Below, in pieces: positions 23,512 to 29,803 of a DNA stretch of 40,091 nucleotides. Numbering within the stretch: the first letter of the stretch is position 1; every line of letters starts with the position of its first letter. Position numbers and translations under genes: made by a program. The notes under the pieces were generated by a model. That model did not search any database, was not told the DNA's origin, and was given only the letters and a program-made list of their open reading frames with translations. The DNA is from Clostridia bacterium (GTDB lineage: Bacteria > Bacillota > Clostridia > Oscillospirales > CAG-272): contig CAAGGQ010000137.1 in NCBI GenBank assembly GCA_900769475.1, forward strand, positions 1 to 40,091, written 5' to 3'.

Positions 23512-23928
23512 ATGGAAGAAATCATGCAAGAAGCCCTGCCGTCCTTGGCAGATGCCACTCCCGAGGAGCTGGCACACGCCATTTTTGACGTGTTGGACGC
23601 AAAGAAAGCGCAAAATATTAAGGTGCTTCATGTCCACGATCAAACCGTGATCACCGATTACTTCGTGATCTGCACAGGTAACTCCAGCACCCAGGTCAAG
23701 TCCTTAGGTGGAGAAGTGGAGTTCAAGCTGGGCCTGCGCGGCGTGGATCCCCTGCACTTTGAGGGACGGGACAACAACAGCTGGGTCGTATTGGACTACA
23801 GCTCTGTGATCGTTCATGTCTTTAACCGTGAAAACCGTGATTTTTATAACCTCGACAAGCTGTACGGCGATGCCGAGGAGATCAAGTTTGTGGGCATTGA
23901 TGAAAGAGCCGCAAACGGGGAAGTATAA
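23512..23928 (+). CDS. rsfS: Ribosome silencing factor RsfS
   Basis: Binds ribosomal protein L14 and blocks subunit joining under nutrient limitation. Core motifs: D-A-K-K-A-Q-N-I-K-V-L, T-D-Y-F-V-I-C-T-G-N-S-S-T-Q-V, and W-V-V-L-D-Y-S-S-V-I-V-H-V-F. ATG 23512 (138 residues) has AAAGGA 8 nt upstream. A GTG at 23488 overlapping the LCP stop (GTGA), preceded by GGAGGAG, is an equally well-supplied alternative that would add 8 residues. Either form is longer than the usual 110-120 residues at the N-terminus. Confidence 0.95.
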   Translation: MEEIMQEALPSLADATPEELAHAIFDVLDAKKAQNIKVLHVHDQTVITDYFVICTGNSSTQVKSLGGEVEFKLGLRGVDPLHFEGRDNNSWVVLDYSSVIVHVFNRENRDFYNLDKLYGDAEEIKFVGIDERAANGEV

Positions 23929-23972
23929 AAATTTTGGAATATATTAGCAGTCTATAAAGAGAGGAAGCTATC

Positions 23973-26375
23973 ATGAAATACGATTTTAAACAGATCGAGC
24001 CCAAGTGGCAAAAGCGATGGGAAGATGAAAAGGCCTTTTGTGCCGAGGATTTTTCCAAGAAACCCAAGTACTACAACCTGGTAGAATTCCCGTATCCCAG
24101 CGGACACGGTATGCACGTTGGTCACATCAAGGCCTACTCGGGCCTGGAGGTGGTCTCCCGCAAGAGAAGAATGCAGGGTTACAATGTCCTGTTCCCCATA
24201 GGCTTTGACGCTTACGGTCTTCCCACCGAGAACACCGCCATCAAGGATAACCTGCACCCCAGAATCGTAACCGACCGCAACATTGAAAAGTTTACATCCC
24301 AGCTCAAGCGGGTTGGCTTCTCCTTTGATTGGTCCCGCGTTGTGGATACCACCGAGGAGAGCTACTATCGTTGGACCCAGTGGATCTTCCTGAAGATGTT
24401 CGAAAAGGGGCTTGTTTTTCGGGATACGGCACTGGTCAACTACTGTCCTTCCTGCAAGGTGGTGCTCTCCAATGAGGATTCCCAGGGCGGTAAGTGTGAT
24501 ATTTGTAAGAGTGACATCGTACAAAAGTCCAAGGCTGTTTGGTATCTGCGTATTACCGAGTACGCCGATAAGCTCCTGCAGGGGCTGGAGGACGTGGACT
24601 ATCTGCCCAACGTAAAGCAGCAGCAGGTCAACTGGATCGGCAAATCCACCGGTGCATTCGTGAACTTCTCCCTCAAGGAGATCGACGAGAAGCTTCGGAT
24701 CTATACCACTCGTCCCGACACGCTGTTTGGCGTGACCTTTATGGTTATTGCACCCGAGCATCCCATCATTGAGGCCAACCGGGATAAGATTGCCAACATC
24801 GACGTTCTGGATGCTTACAAAGAGGAATGTGCCAAAAAGACCGAATTCGAGCGCACTCAGTTGGTCAAGGATAAGACCGGCGTTTGCATCAACGGTCTGA
24901 CTGCCATCAACCCCGTCAACGGCAAGGAGATTCCCATTTACATTTCCGACTATGTAATGATGGGCTACGGCACCGGTGCCATTATGGCGGTTCCCGCTCA
25001 CGACGAGCGCGACTGGGCCTTTGCCAAGAAGTTTGGCATCGACATTATCGAGGTCATCAAGGGCGGTGACATCGAAAAGGCCGCCTATGCCGGTGACGGT
25101 GAGATGGTCAACTCGGATTTTCTCAACGGATTCACCAATAAGAAAGATTCCATCGCACGGATGCTCACGCATCTGGAGGAGCAGGGCATTGGCGAGCGCG
25201 GCGTACAGTACAAGATGAAGGACTGGGCCTTCAACCGCCAGAGATACTGGGGCGAGCCCATCCCGATCGTACATTGTCCGCATTGCGGTATTGTTCCCGT
25301 TCCCTACGAAGAGCTTCCTCTGCGCCTGCCCGAGGTCAAGAACTTTGAGCCCGGCGAGGGTGGCGAAAGTCCTTTGGCAAAGATCGATGCCTTCGTTCAT
25401 TGCAAGTGCCCCAAGTGCGGCAAGGATGCCAAGCGCGAGACCGATACCATGCCCCAGTGGGCAGGATCTTCCTGGTATTTCCTGCGTTATATCGATCCCA
25501 ACAATACCGAGTGCTTTGCCGATCCCGAGAAGCTGAAGTACTGGATGCCCGTAGACTGGTACAACGGCGGTATGGAGCACGTGACCCGTCACATGATCTA
25601 TTCCCGCTTCTGGCACAAGTTCCTCTACGATCTGGGCGTGGTTCCTTGCCACGAGCCCTATGCAAAGAGAACCGCTCAGGGGCTGATCCTGGGTCCGGAT
25701 GGAGAGAAGATGTCCAAGTCCAAGGGCAATGTGGTTGACCCCAACGACGTGGTAGACATTTACGGTGCCGACGTGCTTCGTACCTATGTTCTCTTCATGG
25801 GTGACTACGCCAGCGCGGCTCCTTGGAACGAGAGTTCCATGAAGGGCTGCAAGCGTTTCCTGGAGAGATTGGCCGATCTGACCGACCTCATTCAAGGAAA
25901 GGGCGCAACTCCCAAGCTGGAGACCTCCTTCCACAAGACCATTAAGAAGGTTTCTCTGGATATTGAAGATCTCAAGTTCAACACTGCCATCGCTGCCATG
26001 ATGGGGTTGATCAATGAGATTTACGAGGCGGGAAGCCTGACCAAGGATGAAATGATGGTTCTGGCTCGTTTGGTTTCTCCCTTTGCACCTCACATTGCCG
26101 AGGAGCTGTGGGAGACCCTGGGTGGAGAAGGCCTTTGCGCCCTGGCTCAGTGGCCTGAGTGGGACGAAGCCAAGACCGTGGATAGCACCGTTGAGGTTGC
26201 TGTTCAGGTCAACGGTAAGGTGCGCGCCACCATTGCACTGCCCTTGAACTGTCCCAAGGAGGAGGCCATTGCCGCCGCAAAGCAGGACGAAAGAGTAGCC
26301 GTTTACGTGGAGGGCAAGACCGTAATCAAGGAGATCAGCATTCCCAATAAGATCATTAACATCGTTGTAAAATAA
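23973..26375 (+). CDS. leuS: Leucyl-tRNA synthetase
   Basis: Class I synthetase charging tRNA-Leu. The HIGH-type motif is H-V-G-H at 48-51 (within P-Y-P-S-G-H-G-M-H-V-G-H) and K-M-S-K-S is at 579-583. The editing domain inserts after about residue 200 (T-T-R-P-D-T-L-F-G-V, with Y-G-T-G-A-I-M-A-V-P-A-H-D-x-R-D). Cysteine pairs C-P-S-C...C-D-I-C and C-P-H-C suggest zinc sites. 800 residues, normal. Only 44 nt separate it from rsfS, so there is no room for a T-box riboswitch. Confidence 0.97.
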   Translation: MKYDFKQIEPKWQKRWEDEKAFCAEDFSKKPKYYNLVEFPYPSGHGMHVGHIKAYSGLEVVSRKRRMQGYNVLFPIGFDAYGLPTENTAIKDNLHPRIVTDRNIEKFTSQLKRVGFSFDWSRVVDTTEESYYRWTQWIFLKMFEKGLVFRDTALVNYCPSCKVVLSNEDSQGGKCDICKSDIVQKSKAVWYLRITEYADKLLQGLEDVDYLPNVKQQQVNWIGKSTGAFVNFSLKEIDEKLRIYTTRPDTLFGVTFMVIAPEHPIIEANRDKIANIDVLDAYKEECAKKTEFERTQLVKDKTGVCINGLTAINPVNGKEIPIYISDYVMMGYGTGAIMAVPAHDERDWAFAKKFGIDIIEVIKGGDIEKAAYAGDGEMVNSDFLNGFTNKKDSIARMLTHLEEQGIGERGVQYKMKDWAFNRQRYWGEPIPIVHCPHCGIVPVPYEELPLRLPEVKNFEPGEGGESPLAKIDAFVHCKCPKCGKDAKRETDTMPQWAGSSWYFLRYIDPNNTECFADPEKLKYWMPVDWYNGGMEHVTRHMIYSRFWHKFLYDLGVVPCHEPYAKRTAQGLILGPDGEKMSKSKGNVVDPNDVVDIYGADVLRTYVLFMGDYASAAPWNESSMKGCKRFLERLADLTDLIQGKGATPKLETSFHKTIKKVSLDIEDLKFNTAIAAMMGLINEIYEAGSLTKDEMMVLARLVSPFAPHIAEELWETLGGEGLCALAQWPEWDEAKTVDSTVEVAVQVNGKVRATIALPLNCPKEEAIAAAKQDERVAVYVEGKTVIKEISIPNKIINIVVK

Positions 26376-26399
26376 ACCGAAACAGAAAGGAAGGAGCTT

Positions 26400-27026
26400 A
26401 TGGATTACCAGGTAGCGGTGCTGTGCGCGGACGCGGTTTTTGCCCGCATGCTGGAGCTGGAGTTTCTGATGCGGGATCTGCAGGTGTTCTCGGCTACAAC
26501 CCTTGGTGCCGACGATCGCGCCGAGATCGTGCTGCTGGATCTGGATAGTGCCATGGCTCCTCCCGTCGGTTCTTACGGCCAGATCATTGGATTTACCCGA
26601 AATTCCGCCCTGCTTGCGGTGGATACCCATCGGCAATGCGCTATGATCCTGCACCGTCCCTTTGAGCTCTCTCTGTTGCGTCGGGAGGTCCTGGCCTACG
26701 TGCAAAAACGCACAAGGTCCTCCCATCGCAAGGCAACGTCCATGGCCTCCAAGCCGCGGGACTTTCGGTTGGATCCTTCCCGCGCTTGCCTATGGGAGGG
26801 GCGAAGAGAGATTCCCCTGACCCCTGTGGAATATAAGATCCTGCAATGCCTGCTGGAGCATCGTGGCGAGACCGTTTCCCGGGAGAAACTTTCGGAGCTG
26901 ATTGGGGAATCCTTGGCCAACAAAACCGAGGTGTACATCTGCTATCTGCGCCGAAAGACCGATGCCCCCAACGGCCTGCGTTGGATCCGTACCGTGAGAA
27001 GGAAGGGCTATCGTATTGACGAATAA
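26400..27026 (+). CDS. Orphan OmpR/PhoB-type winged-helix regulator with degenerate receiver domain
   Basis: The C-terminal about 95 residues form an OmpR/PhoB DNA-binding winged helix: I-P-L-T-P-V-E-Y-K-I-L-Q-x-L, V-S-R-E-K-L, K-T-E-V-Y-I-C-Y-L-R-R-K and I-R-T-V-R-R-K-G-Y-R-I. The N-terminal about 110 residues look like a shortened receiver: a V-L-L-D-L-D strand keeps an aspartate, but the acidic pocket near the N-terminus is not evident and the usual K-P-F reads R-P-F. No histidine kinase is adjacent. It probably acts without phosphorylation or senses another signal. It ends the long gene cluster, 24 nt after leuS, directly before a terminator. Confidence 0.85.
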   Translation: MDYQVAVLCADAVFARMLELEFLMRDLQVFSATTLGADDRAEIVLLDLDSAMAPPVGSYGQIIGFTRNSALLAVDTHRQCAMILHRPFELSLLRREVLAYVQKRTRSSHRKATSMASKPRDFRLDPSRACLWEGRREIPLTPVEYKILQCLLEHRGETVSREKLSELIGESLANKTEVYICYLRRKTDAPNGLRWIRTVRRKGYRIDE

Positions 27027-27047
27027 GTTGTTATATATCATAAAAGC

Positions 27048-27085
27048 GCCCGAAACCAAGAGGCTTGGTTGCGGGCACTTTTTTT
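27048..27085 (+). terminator. Intrinsic terminator closing the 21-kb cluster
   Basis: A long stem (GCCCG plus AACCAAG pairing with CTTGGTT plus CGGGC, one internal A/G mismatch, AGG loop) is followed by CACTTTTTTT. On the minus strand the stem is followed by a shorter T-run, so it may also end the convergent lipoprotein transcript. Confidence 0.92.
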
Positions 27086-27096
27086 ATGGGATGGGA

Positions 27097-27834
27097 TCAT
27101 CCCACGGGCATATCCAAATATTGGTCGGCATTGGAGGGAGCTGTTACGGCGGGGATGGTTCCCACGTTCAAAAATTCGTAGGTCATATCAATGTTGGTGG
27201 ATACGGCGCCGATCTGTTCCATGGCGTAATCGGCGGTCATTTGGATCCGAATTTTCATCAACTGATCCTCGGGACCAAAGGTGACTGTCATTTGAATGTT
27301 GGAGACCGTGGCATTCAGCGCCTCGGCGGTATCCCCCAGAGCACTTTCCACAATGCTGTTCACGCTGGCGGGATCCAGGGCAACGGTAAAGCTTTTGTTT
27401 TCGCCTTCGGTCACCCATTCCACCGATTTCAGATCTTCTTTGGTAACGGTGGGGAAGTCGGAGGCATCCATGGTACCGGCCTGCTCTTCAAATTCCTCGG
27501 GGGTCATGGTGTACTTAAACTTTCCAAGTGCTCCCATGTCCATATACATGACGCTGTCCACGTAGAGGATTTCCTGGGAGCCGATCTCGGGGATGGTCAT
27601 GGTCATGGCCACGTTGTTTCCGTGAACCTTCATATCCATGGTGGTTTCGGTGTGCTCGGTTTCGCCGTCCATGGTCATGTCAATCTTCATATTGACCTTG
27701 GCCTCAAAGCCTTCCGCCGATTCCAGCGCGGTCATGGCGTTGTTGTAAAGAGTGAGAGGCGATTCCTTTTTGCAGGCTGAAAACGCCAGCAGGCAGGAGA
27801 GTGCCAAAAGAAACATCAGATTTCTTTTTTTCAT
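27097..27834 (-). CDS. Lipoprotein, DUF6612-like
   Basis: 245 residues with a type II signal peptide: basic M-K-K-R, a hydrophobic stretch and lipobox F-S-A-C, giving a lipidated cysteine at residue 21. The mature part is a beta-rich, Met/Thr/Asp-rich domain with repeated alternating strands (M-K-I-D-M-T-M-D, T-T-M-D-M-K-V), resembling DUF6612-type lipoproteins with a LolA/LppX-like fold that may bind a hydrophobic ligand. The ligand is unknown. AAAGGA precedes the ATG, and the gene has its own perfect-consensus promoter 3' of mnmA on the same strand. Confidence 0.85.
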   Translation of the reverse strand: MKKRNLMFLLALSCLLAFSACKKESPLTLYNNAMTALESAEGFEAKVNMKIDMTMDGETEHTETTMDMKVHGNNVAMTMTIPEIGSQEILYVDSVMYMDMGALGKFKYTMTPEEFEEQAGTMDASDFPTVTKEDLKSVEWVTEGENKSFTVALDPASVNSIVESALGDTAEALNATVSNIQMTVTFGPEDQLMKIRIQMTADYAMEQIGAVSTNIDMTYEFLNVGTIPAVTAPSNADQYLDMPVG

Positions 27835-27862
27835 TTACGTTGGTTCCTTTGTTTAAATGAAT

Positions 27863-27885
27863 TTTGCGAATGAGCTCTTCGCAAA
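27863..27885 (-). repeat. Inverted repeat at the transcription start of the lipoprotein gene
   Basis: Perfect 8-bp arms (TTTGCGAA / TTCGCAAA) with a 7-nt centre lie at the predicted +1 region, just downstream of the -10 box. This is a classic operator position, but the RNA could equally form a 5' stem-loop. Confidence 0.6.
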
Positions 27886-27889
27886 TATT

Positions 27890-27918
27890 ATTATAGCATA
27901 TGACAATAATTTTGTCAA
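27890..27918 (-). promoter_or_regulatory. Perfect-consensus sigma-A promoter of the lipoprotein gene
   Basis: On the minus strand TTGACA (27918-27913), a 17-nt spacer and TATAAT (27895-27890) match all 12 consensus positions. It begins only 5 bases past the mnmA stop codon. Confidence 0.92.
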
Positions 27919-27922
27919 GAGG

Positions 27923-28996
27923 TCAATCGATAATTCCGCCACCGATTACCACGTCCCCATCGTAAAAGACCACCGATTGGCCGGGAGAAATGGCCCGTTG
28001 GGCTTCGGAAAAGCAAAGGCGCACGGTGTTGTGACCGGTCTGCTCCAGGATGGCCTCGGCGGCTGCCGCGCGGTAGCGAATCTTTGCCTGCACGCGGATG
28101 GGTGTAGAAAGAGCGTCCGTGGCGATGAGATTGACGTTGTGCGCCGTTAATTCCTTTTGAAAAAGGGCGTCGTTGGGCCCCAGGGTCACCGTGTTGGTAC
28201 GGGCATCCTTGCTCAAAACGTAGGTGGGGGTATGCAGGGCAATGCCCAGACCCTTGCGCTGTCCGATGGTATAGCGGATCATGCCGCGATGCGTTCCTAG
28301 GATCTGTCCTTGCATATCCACAAAGGAGCCTTCGGGATAGCTCTTTCCCGTGTAACGCTCAATAAAGGCGGCGTAATCTCCATCGGGAACAAAGCAGATG
28401 TCCTGGCTATCCTGTTTGTTGGCATTGGAAAAACCGTGGGCGGTGGCGATCTCTCGCACCTCGGTCTTGGTCAGCTTTCCCAGCGGGAACAGGGTATGAG
28501 AAAGCTGCTCCTGGGTCAGCGACCAGAGCACGTAGGATTGATCCTTGGAGGGATCGGTTGCGGCTTTTAAGATGTAACGGCCGGAGGGATCCTTTTGGAT
28601 GCGGGCATAGTGTCCGGTGGCCATTTTGTTGCACCCCAGGGCCCGAGCCGCCTGCCAAAGCTCCCCGAATTTCATGGTGCGATTGCATTCCACACAGGGG
28701 TTGGGGGTGGCTCCTTCCAGATAGGTTTGAACGAAATAATCCACCACGTGCCTGCAAAATGCGTCGGAAAGCTCCAAAACGGTGTGGGAAATTCCCAAAA
28801 GCGCGGCTACGGCCTGGGCCTGAAGGATCTCCTCGGGGTTACAGCAGGATTTAGTGGAGGGGGCAAGGGTAGCCGAGGGAGGGGAAAGACGCATGGTCGC
28901 TCCCGTACAGCGGTAGCCCTGCTCCTTTAACAGTAAGGCGGTTACGGCGCTATCCACGCCGCCGCTCATGGCGATCAGTACGTGATCGTGATCCAT
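27923..28996 (-). CDS. mnmA: tRNA-specific 2-thiouridylase MnmA
   Basis: Activates U34 of Lys, Glu and Gln tRNAs with ATP and inserts sulfur delivered by a persulfide relay. The PP-loop S-G-G-V-D-S is at about residues 10-15; the catalytic cysteines lie in N-P-C-V-E-C-N and in Q-D-I-C-F-V. G-Q-R-K-G-L-G-I-A and the C-terminal beta-barrel are present. 357 residues, normal. It follows trmL by 27 nt with AAAGGAGG before the ATG, so the two tRNA wobble-modifying genes form an operon. Confidence 0.96.
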   Translation of the reverse strand: MDHDHVLIAMSGGVDSAVTALLLKEQGYRCTGATMRLSPPSATLAPSTKSCCNPEEILQAQAVAALLGISHTVLELSDAFCRHVVDYFVQTYLEGATPNPCVECNRTMKFGELWQAARALGCNKMATGHYARIQKDPSGRYILKAATDPSKDQSYVLWSLTQEQLSHTLFPLGKLTKTEVREIATAHGFSNANKQDSQDICFVPDGDYAAFIERYTGKSYPEGSFVDMQGQILGTHRGMIRYTIGQRKGLGIALHTPTYVLSKDARTNTVTLGPNDALFQKELTAHNVNLIATDALSTPIRVQAKIRYRAAAAEAILEQTGHNTVRLCFSEAQRAISPGQSVVFYDGDVVIGGGIID

Positions 28997-29023
28997 TGAT
29001 TTCCTCCTTTTGTTGGCATTGGG

Positions 29024-29527
29024 TCAATCGTCCCAGGAGAAGGTGGTTGGCGTTCCGTTTTCCTGCAGATCGGCAAAGCTTCGTTGACGCAGGATCTCGT
29101 ATACCGCTACAGCCACGGTGTTGGAAAGATTCAGCGAGCGCAGGCCCTCCCGCATGGGAAGACGGACGCAGGTGTCGGGATGCTGCCGCAGCAGCTCCTC
29201 GGGAAGTCCCTTGGTCTCTTTTCCAAACATGATAAAGACTTCTTCGGGGTAGGTCACCTCGGAATAGACATGGTTGCTTTTGGTGGAGAAATAATAGACC
29301 TTCGCATCGGGATGCTTGGCGTAAAAGTCCTCCAACCCGTCGTAATAGGTAATGTCCAAAAGATTCCAATAGTCCAGCCCCGCGCGTTTGAGCTTTTTAT
29401 CGTCAATGGTAAAGCCCAGGGGGCGGATCAGGTGCAACGAGGCCCCCGTAGCGGCGCAGGTGCGGGCAATGTTTCCCGTGTTTTGTGGAATCTCGGGCTC
29501 GTGAAGTACAATGTGAATGTGGCTCAT
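29024..29527 (-). CDS. trmL: tRNA (cytidine/uridine-34 2'-O)-methyltransferase TrmL
   Basis: SPOUT enzyme that methylates the wobble ribose of tRNA-Leu species. Family motifs: H-E-P-E-I-P-Q-N-T-G-N-I-A-R-T at the N-terminus, F-G-K-E-T-K-G-L-P and R-S-L-N-L-S-N-T-V-A-V-A-V-Y-E. ATG 29527 (167 residues) gives the standard N-terminus and has AAAGG upstream; an in-frame upstream start would overlap the promoter. First gene of the trmL-mnmA operon. Confidence 0.94.
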   Translation of the reverse strand: MSHIHIVLHEPEIPQNTGNIARTCAATGASLHLIRPLGFTIDDKKLKRAGLDYWNLLDITYYDGLEDFYAKHPDAKVYYFSTKSNHVYSEVTYPEEVFIMFGKETKGLPEELLRQHPDTCVRLPMREGLRSLNLSNTVAVAVYEILRQRSFADLQENGTPTTFSWDD

Positions 29528-29558
29528 AAGGATCGCCTTTCTCGTAGAATATGCTAAC

Positions 29559-29587
29559 ATCATAGCACATTTTTGCTATTAATGCAA
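29559..29587 (-). promoter_or_regulatory. Extended -10 promoter of trmL-mnmA
   Basis: On the minus strand TTGCAT (29587-29582), a 17-nt spacer and TATGAT (29564-29559) preceded by TGC (extended -10) lie about 31 nt upstream of the trmL start. Confidence 0.7.
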
Positions 29588-29696
29588 GAGAGGCCGGAAA
29601 GAATCATTAAAATTTACAATTTGGAATATATTTTTATGTTTATTTATAGTATAATACTATTATCTATAACTATTTTTGCGCCCAATACACTCAACT

Positions 29697-29756
29697 GTTG
29701 ATTGATTCAACGAACAGATGATTGCTTTTTGCGGATCCATGTGGTAAACTGATCCG
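29697..29756 (+). promoter_or_regulatory. Probable secA promoter with flanking dyads
   Basis: TTGCTT (29722-29727), a 17-nt spacer and TAAACT (29745-29750) with TGG extended -10 lie about 54 nt before secA. The -10 is bracketed by CGGATC (29732-29737) and GATCCG (29751-29756), and a GTTGA-N5-TCAAC dyad (29697-29711) lies just upstream of the -35. A TATAAT at 29650-29655 lacks a matching -35 and is a weaker alternative. Confidence 0.5.
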
Positions 29757-29803
29757 TGAAAGACCGTAGAAGGGCCGTTGCCACACGAAAGGAAGTAGCA
29801 ACC

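Noticed and set aside
23952..26726. A 924-codon open frame on the minus strand opposite leuS
   Set aside because: It mirrors leuS, which has all synthetase motifs. The antisense translation is low-complexity in style (His/Gly/Leu-rich), has no recognisable domain and no ribosome binding site. It exists because the sense strand rarely uses TTA, CTA and TCA codons.
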